Origin: Gracilariopsis chorda
Taxonomy: Eukaryota > Rhodophyta > Florideophyceae > Gracilariales > Gracilariaceae
DNA length: 38,038 nt
Direction of reading: 5' to 3'
Assembly: GCA_003194525.1 (NCBI GenBank)
Contig: NBIV01000432.1
Location: 1 to 38,038 of the forward strand
Positions within the stretch are counted from its first letter, which is position 1; each line of letters starts with the position of its first letter. Under the pieces are notes generated by a model that ran no database searches, was not told the origin of the DNA, and saw only the letters and a program-made list of their open reading frames with translations. Both the position numbers and the translations under genes were made by a program. This document shows, one piece after another, positions 13,093 through 21,346 of this stretch.

Positions 13093-13747
13093 TCTCGCTT
13101 GCTGACCCTAGCCACTATTTTGCATCCCATTCAGGCTTGGCCAATAGCGCAGTGTCGTGACCTTTTGCTACTTTGGGCACTGTTTGCTGGCCTGGGACCT
13201 AGGCAAGGCCGAGCTCGTGTGCAGGTCGCCATAAGAGTAACCCACTAAATACCACGGATCTGGGAAAAGTCAGGTGCTCCTCTGTGGTATACTGGTCGTT
13301 TGACGGCGATCAGGAAGTCTGAGGGTTTACCGGACCTAATACCAGCTTGCTGTGCAGGTCCAGGGCGGCCGCCGTGTCGTACCTCTTGGGGCCGGAAAGC
13401 ACACTTCGGTGTGTGAGTAAAGGCAGACCAATCCTTATAACCGGACGCGGGTTAAACATCAAACGGCTTGAAAACCGGCTGGGCACACTCCGCCCGTCAT
13501 AGTCCAACAGGAGTGTGTCGAGAGTCCCTGTGCTGCGCACGACTGCATCGAGTAAATATAAGCCTTGCAGCAATTTCTTTTAATTACTGCATGCGACTAG
13601 GCCCGGTGGGTGCAAAGCAACAAACTGCAACCAGTTTTTCACTTTCAACTTTGTGGTATATTGGAAATTATTCTGGAACTCTGGCAAATTTTTTAACGGT
13701 TTACAAAAACATAGAAATGTTTTTTTTCCTTTTTCTGGTAAATTGAA
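13093..13747 (+). other. Helitron 5' leader, no gene seen
   Basis: This is unique sequence between the satellite and the first Helitron ORF. Reading frames in it are short and unconvincing. It holds several inverted pairs (for example AGGTCC..GGACCT around 13334-13362) and a TATA-like stretch near 13553. It presumably contains the promoter and 5' untranslated region of the Rep/Helicase transcript. Confidence 0.5.
13553..13562 (+). promoter_or_regulatory. TATA-like motif upstream of the Helitron ORFs
   Basis: TAAATATAAG lies 186 bp before the first ATG of the leader ORF, in the only A+T-rich part of the 5' region. The start-site context is unknown, so this is a position guess, not an identified promoter. 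Confidence 0.25.
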
Positions 13748-13954
13748 ATGACGAGAAGAGGGCGACGTCTAAACTCTGGTGGCGTCCGATCTAACTCAGG
13801 AGGTGCCAGAGACAATTCTGGAGGTGCCAGGTTGAACGCAGGCGGTGCAAGGCAAAACGCTGGTGGTCGTCGCGTCGGCAGTGGTGGAGCACGGGCAGGA
13901 GCTGGAAGACCCCGAAGAGCACCAGCTCTTCCAGCTCCAGATGAGTTGGAGTAA
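13748..13954 (+). CDS. Gly/Arg/Asn-rich leader ORF, probable N-terminus of the Helitron protein
   Basis: A 68-residue ORF starts at the first ATG after the A+T-rich leader. Residues 8-41 are about five copies of a seven-residue repeat, R-x-N-(S/A)-G-G-(A/V), followed by a G/A/R/P-rich stretch and a TAA. Such low-complexity Arg/Gly tracts are usually disordered and bind nucleic acid. The reading frame is -1 relative to the long Rep/Helicase ORF and overlaps its open frame by ten bases (13945-13954). Since the long ORF has no ATG before 14164 and its coding character continues upstream of that, these are most simply one protein broken by an indel or joined by unseen processing. No canonical slippery heptamer and no frame-compatible GT-AG pair was found in the overlap. 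Confidence 0.5.
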   Translation: MTRRGRRLNSGGVRSNSGGARDNSGGARLNAGGARQNAGGRRVGSGGARAGAGRPRRAPALPAPDELE

Positions 13955-16900
13955 ATGAGAGCGGAGCACACGTTCAAGGACCTATTGTTCCAGTGGTTGA
14001 AGAAGACGAAATTACTCCTGCACCTACTTCGGTTGCAGCAGCAGTTAGCACAAGCGCCGCTGGAGCCGGTGAGTCCGCTGCCACAGATCTACCGACATCG
14101 TGCCCACTTCCTGGATTTCTGGAGTTTGTGAGAGGCCTTCCAAGTCACATTCCACCGCCTCCGATGCCTCCCTTTCTCCCACCGATGCCTGCAGAACAGA
14201 TGCCGGTTGCGATGGAAGTGGAAGAGGATGAGATCATCCCTGCTCCTCCACAGCCACCACTGTCACCACCGCCGCCACAGCAGCCTGCTCTGCCACAAGT
14301 TGAACAAGAGGAAGAACAGATGCCAGTCCCGATGGAAGTGGAAGAGGATGAGATCACCCCGGCTCCCTCACACCCGCCGCCGCAGCCTGCGTTGCCACAA
14401 GCGGAACAGGAAGAACAACAGATGTCCATTCCGATGGAAGTGGAAGCGGATGAGATCACACCGGCTCCCTCACACCAGCCGCAGCATCAGCTACAGCAAC
14501 AGCTTGATACGACGGTCATGCACTGTGCTGGGCGTCCTGATCGAGGACTCTATCGCGTGTACTATGCGTGGGATTCCGTGGCAGCTCAGGCGAGGAATGA
14601 TCCGGCCATCCGTGCAAGCGTGCCGGAGTTTGAGACGCTTCCCACTGCAGGTCAAAGGCGATGCGGGAGATGCGGCGAGCACGCACACACGCTCTCCTCC
14701 TGCCCGTACCGGGACTGGACATTGAGAATTCATAGCTGCAAGTACTGCGGATGCGTTTTGCTTGGCAAAGAGACCAATGGAGTGTGCTGTGGAATGAAAA
14801 GAATGTCAGGGTGGGGCTTCACGTTCCGCAGAAGGCATAACAACGAGTTGGTTCGCAGTCTTTATAGTCTGAGAGCCTTTCACAGCCATTTTCTCAACTT
14901 GAATACGCTCTTCGCTACGACGCAAGCGTTCATGGACATGTCGTATGTGACGGGAGGCGGTCCCTCCTTTCTGAGACTTGAGGGAAACGCAGCTCTCGCT
15001 CTGCCCACGCAGAACCAGAACAACACGCGCTACAGCTTTCTGTGGGGTACTGGTCCCCCTAACTTGGATCCCTCTCACTATGCGCGTGCCAATTTGCGTG
15101 CGTTCATTCAAGATATCAACGTACGAGACATCGTGCCCAAGTTGTACGATGTGATCCAGCCCAAGCCAGACGTGGTGCGTGAGCGGTACCGATCCATGCT
15201 TAGCACGCAACAACAACAACAAAATGCAGATACCGCCGTCGATATCAGCATGCAGGCAGCAGAAGAGGGAGTAGTCGTACGTGGTTACGAAGGAACCCGA
15301 AGTGCCACAGTCAGTGCTCCTCACGTAGGTGCTGGGCCTCTCCCTGAAGATGCTCCTGGTGGGGGGCCAACCATGATGAGAACGCTCGTCGTGGATCCGA
15401 CTGGCCTGTACCGAGTGGAGTCTCAAGTACCGCGCTTGGTAGAAGGAACCGTAACAGAAGAGCACGCCGTAGTGACGGCTGCTGGTGCTGCTAATGCTGG
15501 AGATGGGGCGACTGCGAATGCCACAAACAATGTGCAAGTGCGGTACCGCCTTCTAAAACCGGCATCCAAAATGGCCGAGAAAGGCACTTTTCCTCTTCTC
15601 TACCCGTACGGAGATCAGCACGAACCGTTTGACATTGGCGTGTTTCTGGAGGCAAAGAACTCAACACAGCAAATCTCAGGTCTCAGCGTCAACGAGTGGA
15701 AGCTCCGAAAGCTCACCTGGGCTGAGAACGCGAAGAGACGACTGTACTCAGACAACATCCTTCTGGACAGTGGACCGTTGATGCAGATGTGGATGCTTCG
15801 CACCCACACAAACATTGAGGACATGCGACTGCGTTTCCTCGAAAGAGAACAACGGGCACGCATTGTACAAGAGCAAGAAATGCAGCAAGCACAACAGCAA
15901 ACCGGTCACGTGCCACAATCCCAGTTCGTGCTAATGGGACGCATCTTTCTGCCCGATGACTCCGTCAACTCAGCAGCATACTGGAAGAACAAGCGCATGG
16001 ATGTACAGGCGATCGTGGCGCGGAGAAGACCGCCTTCTCTGTTCATTACAATCACCATGAACATCTGGCGAGAGGACATCCAGCGTCTTGGGATGGACAC
16101 CACCAATCGTGGCGCATTTACGGCACAAAGTAACCGCCCTCGACCGTTTGACCGACCGGATCTGATTGCAAGGGTGTACAACCAGTACGCAAACGACTTC
16201 ATGAAGGATTTGGAGAAGAACTCGGAGCAGATCTTTGGATTGAAGTGCCTGGGGCTTGCATCAAAGCTCGAGTTTCAAGAGCGCAATGTGCCTCATCACC
16301 ACATGCTCGTGTGGCTCGAAGGAGGCGTGATTGAAGACGTTGATGTGATCGACGAGCTCATTCGTGCAGAACTTCCCCTTCCAGGCGAAGACGACGCGTT
16401 GCGTGCTCTCATTCGTTCCATGCACAGGCACCGCCACTCCACCTATTGCCGGAATCGCGCTGGGCGGTGCAAGTTTGGATACGACAGCAATATGATTGTG
16501 CCGGAGACGTACATTGAAGAAGGCACGAATCGCGTTATTTACCGCAGAAGAAGGCAAGAAGACCTCAAGATTGTGCCGTACAACCCAACTCTGACCAAGA
16601 AGTACCGCTCTCATATCAACGTAGAACGCATGCAAGGAGGGGGCGCAGTGGCTTATCTGATGAAGTACGCGTTTAAGCAGCCCAAAGCTCAGGAGGTGGT
16701 GCTCAATGTGAGTGATGCTAATGAGACAGGCACACACAACGAGCAGCAACAAGAGCCACAGGTGCAGAACGACATTCGTGCATACATGCGAGCGCGTGTG
16801 GTGGGCGCCGTCAATGCAGCTTGGAGACTTTTCGAGTTTCGACATGTTCACATCGTACCAAAAGTAGAGCGACTGGCCATTCACTTGGAAGGAGAGCGCA

Positions 16901-19182
16901 CATTTCTGCTGAGAGGTCCAAACCAGCTCTTTTCTGCATCACAGCCGTCTACACTGGAGAGATACTTTGCAAGGCCCGAAGCATACGCGAACCTCGACTA
17001 CCTTTCGTACTTTGAAAAAGTGCGATTGTATCGCACGCTTACTGCCCGCGTGCTTAACCAATACGACGGAGACAGCACTCAGGTGCCCACAGACGACTGC
17101 GATCCGCCCATGTACGTGGTAGAGCGCACGGACGACGAGCAGTGTGTCGCAAGGATCAGAGGTGTTTCACCGTCGGACATTGAGCTCTTTGCTCTGCGCT
17201 TGCTGCTCATGAATCACGGCTCGAGCTCTTATGAAGACGCAAGGACTTTCAACGGACAGCAGTATGGAACGTATCGTGAAACTGCGATTGTAAGCGGACT
17301 GCTCGCGGACAGATCCGAGTTTGATATTGCATTCCAAGAAGCAGTGCAGATATACAGCACGCCCTCAGAGCTACGACGTCTGGTTGTCACACTATACCAA
17401 CAAGGCGCAGACCCAGAAAAAATGGCCGTCGAAAACTGGGAGGCACTATGTAGCGACATACATACAGGAGATGAGCAGCAACGAAAGCAAGAAATGTGTC
17501 GACGTGTGGTGGAAATCTCAGACCGGCACGGAGGACGACTGCTTCGCGATCGCAGCTTCTTCTCCCAGCACCTACAGCAAGATCATACAGCATTGACTGA
17601 GGCAAATCGAGCTACAATAACTCGAGACGCACGAGTGGTGCAAAATTCGTCAACTTTGCAGTCAAGGTACGCCACCTTAAAACCTCGCCAAAGACAAGTC
17701 ATTGACACCGTCATTGCCGCATTGCAACAACGACAGGCGCTGCAGGAGCGAACAAGCACTCCTGGAAACGTGTTCTTTGTCCAAGGATCCGCAGGAACCG
17801 GGAAGACATACGTGCTCAACCTCCTTCGTGATATCGTTGAGTCGGAAGGAATGCTCGCTGAAATGACTGCTACAACAGGCATTGCAGCTTCGTTGTACGA
17901 AGGTGGCCGCACTTTACATAGCCTGCTCGGACTGGGTGTAGCTGATAGGGACAGCACAAGCAGCACTACAGCCACTTTGTCAAAGTACGGTCCCCGATCT
18001 CAACGTGCAGAACTGCTACGTGAAATAAAACTGCTCGTCTTGGATGAGGCGTCCATGCTCTCACGAAAGCTCTTCGAACTCATGGATGCGTTGCTCAAAG
18101 ATCTTCGCTGCAGTGGAATGGAAAACCCGCCTCCGTTTGGGGGCTTGACCATCATTCTATCCGGCGACTACTCCCAGCTGCTTCCAGTGGTGCCGCAGGT
18201 GTACATGGAGGCCGAGCCAAGTGGTAATGTGAGACGAGTGTACACAAACATTTTCAACGAATTGCCGTGGAAGAGTGATCTGTGGACATTGTGCTCGGTT
18301 CAAGTGCTGTACCTCACGGAACAAGTACGCCAAGCCGATGATCCGGCATTTGCGTCGCTGTTACGTTCCATTGCACGAAACACAATATCCAACAACGCTC
18401 CAATACCACTCAGATCTACCGGTGGCATGCAAACTGCCTACCAATTCCTGTGGAAGTGGCTCACAACACGACGCAAGGAGGATGTGAATCTCAGCAAAAT
18501 GCTCATTGCCTCCACAAATCAGTTGGTCGATGAACACAATGCGGCAGCGCTGGATCTGTTTCCTGGTGAACGCTTCACTCTTCCGTCAGCTACGACGGTA
18601 CAACCTGACGGTGTACCACACTCAGAGCCCGACGTCACCAATACCTTTGTTCCCGAGTTTGCGTATCAGTATGCACCTACTGGTGTACCTCCTCATAACT
18701 TGGATTTGAAGATTGGTGTGCCAGTTATGGTCATTCGGAACGTGTTGCATCCGGCTGTGGTCAACGGAAAGCTGTTCGTAGTCGTGCGTGTCGATCACTT
18801 TACGATGCAGGTGGCTCGATTCGACGAGAACGGACAGGTACTGGAACGACAGCTCCTGCATCGTATCGACTTCGAGTTTTCTTTCGCAGACATTCGCATG
18901 ATTCGAAGGCAGTTCCCTATTCATCTTGCGTTTGCAGCTAAAGTTCACAAAGGACAGGGAAAAACCTTGGATGGCTTGGTTGTGGATGTACGATCCAACT
19001 TCTTCTGCGCAGGTCAGTTGTATGTCGCATTGTCGCGCGTTCGAAGGAACGACCATCTGCTGCTCCTGCATGATCCGCAGCTTACACCCGCGAATGCGCA
19101 CACAATTCATCCCATGCCTGTTCCCATCGCCAACCCAGTGCTGCCTGAAGCAATTCAGTTCTGCATCCCTCGACAACCGTAA
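13945..19182 (+). CDS. Helitron Rep/Helicase transposase
   Basis: Rolling-circle replication initiator fused to a PIF1-type helicase; it nicks and unwinds Helitron DNA. Residues are counted from a GTG at 13993, which is not the true start (first in-frame ATG 14164; frame open from 13945). N-terminal region: acidic/proline-rich repeats (1-160), a zinc knuckle C224-x2-C227-x4-H232-x4-C237, and a second Cys cluster C249, C252, C254, C265, C266. Rep domain about 560-960: FITITMN (684-690), HUH-motif position PHHHMLVW (767-774), and twin tyrosines Y888 and Y892 in AYLMKYAFK. Helicase about 1228-1700: Walker A GSAGTGKT (1265-1272), Walker B LLVLDEAS (1347-1354), GDYSQLLPV (1391-1399), EQVRQ (1443-1447), HKGQGKT (1652-1658) and YVALSRVRR (1677-1685). 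All catalytic motifs are present and no internal stop is seen, so the copy may be active if the N-terminal frame problem is not real. Confidence 0.93.
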   Translation, partial: VGVNESGAHVQGPIVPVVEEDEITPAPTSVAAAVSTSAAGAGESAATDLPTSCPLPGFLEFVRGLPSHIPPPPMPPFLPPMPAEQMPVAMEVEEDEIIPAPPQPPLSPPPPQQPALPQVEQEEEQMPVPMEVEEDEITPAPSHPPPQPALPQAEQEEQQMSIPMEVEADEITPAPSHQPQHQLQQQLDTTVMHCAGRPDRGLYRVYYAWDSVAAQARNDPAIRASVPEFETLPTAGQRRCGRCGEHAHTLSSCPYRDWTLRIHSCKYCGCVLLGKETNGVCCGMKRMSGWGFTFRRRHNNELVRSLYSLRAFHSHFLNLNTLFATTQAFMDMSYVTGGGPSFLRLEGNAALALPTQNQNNTRYSFLWGTGPPNLDPSHYARANLRAFIQDINVRDIVPKLYDVIQPKPDVVRERYRSMLSTQQQQQNADTAVDISMQAAEEGVVVRGYEGTRSATVSAPHVGAGPLPEDAPGGGPTMMRTLVVDPTGLYRVESQVPRLVEGTVTEEHAVVTAAGAANAGDGATANATNNVQVRYRLLKPASKMAEKGTFPLLYPYGDQHEPFDIGVFLEAKNSTQQISGLSVNEWKLRKLTWAENAKRRLYSDNILLDSGPLMQMWMLRTHTNIEDMRLRFLEREQRARIVQEQEMQQAQQQTGHVPQSQFVLMGRIFLPDDSVNSAAYWKNKRMDVQAIVARRRPPSLFITITMNIWREDIQRLGMDTTNRGAFTAQSNRPRPFDRPDLIARVYNQYANDFMKDLEKNSEQIFGLKCLGLASKLEFQERNVPHHHMLVWLEGGVIEDVDVIDELIRAELPLPGEDDALRALIRSMHRHRHSTYCRNRAGRCKFGYDSNMIVPETYIEEGTNRVIYRRRRQEDLKIVPYNPTLTKKYRSHINVERMQGGGAVAYLMKYAFKQPKAQEVVLNVSDANETGTHNEQQQEPQVQNDIRAYMRARVVGAVNAAWRLFEFRHVHIVPKVERLAIHLEGERTFLLRGPNQLFSASQPSTLERYFARPEAYANLDYLSYFEKVRLYRTLTARVLNQYDGDSTQVPTDDCDPPMYVVERTDDEQCVARIRGVSPSDIELFALRLLLMNHGSSSYEDARTFNGQQYGTYRETAIVSGLLADRSEFDIAFQEAVQIYSTPSELRRLVVTLYQQGADPEKMAVENWEALCSDIHTGDEQQRKQEMCRRVVEISDRHGGRLLRDRSFFSQHLQQDHTALTEANRATITRDARVVQNSSTLQSRYATLKPRQRQVIDTVIAALQQRQALQERTSTPGNVFFVQGSAGTGKTYVLNLLRDIVESEGMLAEMTATTGIAASLYEGGRTLHSLLGLGVADRDSTSSTTATLSKYGPRSQRAELLREIKLLVLDEASMLSRKLFELMDALLKDLRCSGMENPPPFGGLTIILSGDYSQLLPVVPQVYMEAEPSGNVRRVYTNIFNELPWKSDLWTLCSVQVLYLTEQVRQADDPAFASLLRSIARNTISNNAPIPLRSTGGMQTAYQFLWKWLTTRRKEDVNLSKMLIASTNQLVDEHNAAALDLFPGERFTLPSATTVQPDGVPHSEPDVTNTFVPEFAYQYAPTGVPPHNLDLKIGVPVMVIRNVLHPAVVNGKLFVVVRVDHFTMQVARFDENGQVLERQLLHRIDFEFSFADIRMIRRQFPIHLAFAAKVHKGQGKTLDGLVVDVRSNFFCAGQLYVALSRVRRNDHLLLLHDPQLTPANAHTIHPMPVPIANPVLPEAIQFCIPRQP

Positions 19183-19284
19183 TCATATCTCTTGCATTCT
19201 TCTTTCATTGAATTAAACTACTTGCTTTTCTGCTTTTGCTTTCTCCACCCTCTTTTTTCCTCACCGCTGTTTATCACTCCTCCA

Positions 19285-19329
19285 CCGCGGCGTGCAGCGC
19301 CGCCCGCGGCCGAAGGCCACTTCCTCTTG
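19285..19329 (+). other. Helitron 3'-end hairpins
   Basis: GCGGCG-TGCA-GCGCCGC and GGCC-GAA-GGCC lie 103 bp after the Rep/Helicase stop and are followed by TTCCTCTTG and the start of a new satellite unit. The order, spacing and GAA loop are the same as in the satellite hairpins (for example 4350-4383), but the sequence is diverged (GTGCAG for GCGCAG, GGCCAC for GGCCGT). A GC hairpin close to the 3' end is the usual terminator of Helitron transfer. Confidence 0.65.
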
Positions 19330-20262
19330 TCTCTCCATTACAATTATTTGTTCCTCTATGAGGGGGGTGTTCTTGATTGAATGGAGGCGTTGCGCCACAA
19401 AATCCTCTTGCACGCCCCCGTTTGCCCATGCAAATCGCCCATTTGGCGCAACGCCTCCCTACCATTTAAAAAATTCAGCAGCAGCAGCAGCAGCAAAGCT
19501 TCCTGCTTACTGGCTCGCAGTCCCATAATGACTGCAGTGCCACCCAGTTACACAAAGCAAAGTGTCGCGCTTCCTCATCATTGGCTGGCACTGCAGTCAA
19601 TTTAGGCACCTAAACACAAACCCCTACGGCTCCACATATTCTCGGCGCCGCGGCGCCCCGTGGTTCTACGAGCGATATTGCGAGCGCAAGCGAGCAAAGT
19701 GCTCGGAAAGCCTCCGAACGCCACGAAATACACAAAGCTACAAAACCAACGCGGCGCGCAGCGCCACCCACGGCCGAAGGCCGTTTCCACTTGTCTCAAC
19801 ACCCCAATCTTAATGATTTACACATGTATGAGGGAGGTGTTGTTGATTGATGGGAGGCAGTGCGCCAATAAACCGCTCTGTATGCCCCTCTACGCGCATG
19901 CAAAACTGCCATTTGGCGCAACGCCTCCCTACCACTTAAAAAATTCAGCAGCAGCAGCAGCAGCAAAGCTTCCTGCTTACTGGCTGGCACTCCCATAATG
20001 ACTGCAGTGCCATCCGGTTACACAAAGCAACGTGTCGCGTTTTCTCATCATTGGCTGGCACTGCAGTCAATTATAGCACCTAAACACAAACCCCTACGGC
20101 TCCACATACTCTCGGTGCCACGGCGCTCCGTGGTTCTACGAGCGCTATTGCGAGCGCAAGCGAGCAAAGTGCTCGGAGAGCCTCCGAACGCTACTAAATA
20201 CACAAAGCTACAAAACCAACGCGGCGCGCAGCGCCGCCCACGGCCGAAGGCCGTTTCCACTT
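19330..20262. repeat. Satellite array resumed, about two units
   Basis: Unit sequence identical in type to the left array restarts at TCTCTCC and runs through two CAG runs, two 14-bp inverted pairs and two copies of the insert CTAAACACAAACCCC. It stops after the hairpin ACGGCC-GAA-GGCCGT plus TTCCACTT, where the next base departs from every other unit (ATATTATT in place of GTCTC). This gives a clean right edge of the array, eight bases after the terminal hairpin. Confidence 0.9.
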
Positions 20263-20269
20263 ATATTAT

Positions 20270-21015
20270 TTATTCGTAATTTTTCCTTGCCATCATCCGG
20301 TAAAGCTTCATGATCTTGTCCTTCATATCTTCATCATTATTACCCAAGATTCGTTGACACTCAATCTTCTTTTTTTTTTCGCGATGTAGTGCTGCACTGC
20401 TGGTGACAGTTGCTCCCATGTACGTCGTAGAGAATGCGCAGTTCCTACCATCCCGTGCTTGCCGCAGTGTTGTTCAACTCTACTTCAGAATTGCTCCGGT
20501 TTCTGATTCGGGCCAAGTGCTTCCTGCTCAAACCACGTTTTGCATAGTACGCTCACTTCTCTCAAAATGTAGGACTTACCTCTTCTTTTTATCAGTGAAT
20601 GAGATTGATTGTTAGTTTTTTCGCGTTTAGTTTTTGTCTTCAGTGCGTTAGAACGTTGCTGGGGACTACTGGTTGGGTTTTGCAACGCTTCTACTGGTTC
20701 TACATGCTCTATCGTAATAGTTCTTTGCAATTTGAATTGTGAGGGAGGTTTGGTAGTCAATAGATATACACTCTCCCCCTGGCTATTGCTTGGAAGGGTC
20801 GGATTGCAATGAAAAGCGGATATATGTGACGTTGGCAAGATGGAGCTATCAAAGATCGGTGCGACTGTGATGGAAGTGGCGGTGTGTTTGGGACGATGGG
20901 ATGTTGTTGGTCCATTGGTTGATACTGGTAGATTAGTGCTGTGTGTGAGGGCTTTACCTTCGCAATCGGGAGGGTAGCGGATCAAGAAACGTTTCGAGGG
21001 TATCGAGAGAAGACA
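20270..21015 (-). pseudogene. Broken SANT/Myb-like DNA-binding protein gene
   Basis: Read on the minus strand, a low-complexity N-terminus (S/T/P-rich) leads to a basic stretch, then SYILREVSVLCKTWFEQEA and NQKPEQF. The expected Trp codon is TGA (20485-20487). The same frame goes on with SRVEQHCGKHGM and GTAHSLRRTWEQLSPAVQHY. This pattern (LCKxW, then QxxxxFW, then RTxxSLxxxW) is the trihelix/SANT-like domain of transposon-associated and NAM-like proteins; the family call is from memory of the pattern. In a run of ten A the frame shifts, and another frame carries the C-terminus ending ARKNYE and TAA at 20270. No ATG opens the frame. The array ends about 8 bp past the stop codon. Confidence 0.55.
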
Positions 21016-21202
21016 TTATGTTGTGGCAAAATGCGAACGGATGACAGACAGGTTGCATCTCTGGAAGTTGGTAGAAAAGGCGGGAAACAAGTTCGGAACG
21101 TCTCCAGCACCGAATTTTGCGCGCAGAAGATAGCGCAGCTCTTCGATTGGCCGAACGGACATATTATCGGCTCATAAAATTGGCCACTTTTGGTTTAGCG
21201 CG

Positions 21203-21346
21203 GGCTCTAAAAGCATCTCTAAACGATTCTCGTATCGAGACAATTTTACAGGCTGCGCTAAATGTTTTCAATCAAAATTGGGATTTAGAGACGGTATAGA
21301 GATGCCCATCTCTAAAATTCTGCCTCTAACTCACGTTTTAGAGGCA
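21203..21346. mobile_element. MITE-like palindromic element, about 144 bp
   Basis: The ends GGCTCTAAAA (21203-21212) and TTTTAGAGGC (21337-21346) are near-perfect inverted repeats. Inside are further copies of CTCTAAA in both directions, a perfect 8-bp hairpin TAGAGATG-CC-CATCTCTA (21297-21314) and a 9-bp stem at 21321-21346. There is no coding capacity. Size and structure fit a miniature inverted-repeat element. No target duplication could be assigned and the superfamily is open. Confidence 0.45.

Larger units (their letters stand above)
13093..19329 (+). mobile_element. Autonomous Helitron (rolling-circle transposon), about 6.2 kb
   Basis: The core is a 1.7-kilo-residue Rep/Helicase ORF, the hallmark of Helitrons. 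Ends were set by comparison with the satellite. Satellite units begin TCTCTCC or TCTCAAC, and the unique sequence before the ORF begins TCTCGCTTGC right after the ATGCA end of the last unit. On the right, two GC-rich hairpins at 19285-19318 are a diverged copy of the satellite hairpins and are followed by TTCCTCTTG and then TCTCTCC, a new satellite unit. A 5' TC and a 3' hairpin a few bases from the end fit Helitrons. The 3' tail CTTG does not match the canonical CTRR, so the exact right edge is uncertain by a few bases. No target duplication is expected. Confidence 0.7.

Noticed and set aside
13945..13954. Programmed -1 frameshift in the Helitron mRNA
   Set aside because: The ten-base overlap GTTGGAGTAA has no slippery heptamer, and candidate GT-AG pairs nearby give the wrong phase. 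An indel is simpler, so the point is listed only as a frame break.
14806..15537. 243-codon minus-strand ORF inside the Helitron
   Set aside because: It is antisense to the Rep/Helicase coding region, with a Ser/Arg/Tyr-rich composition typical of a shadow frame.
13093..19329. Integrated large DNA virus as source of the PIF1-type helicase
   Set aside because: The helicase is fused to a Rep domain with twin tyrosines, which is specific to Helitrons, and no viral structural gene is present.
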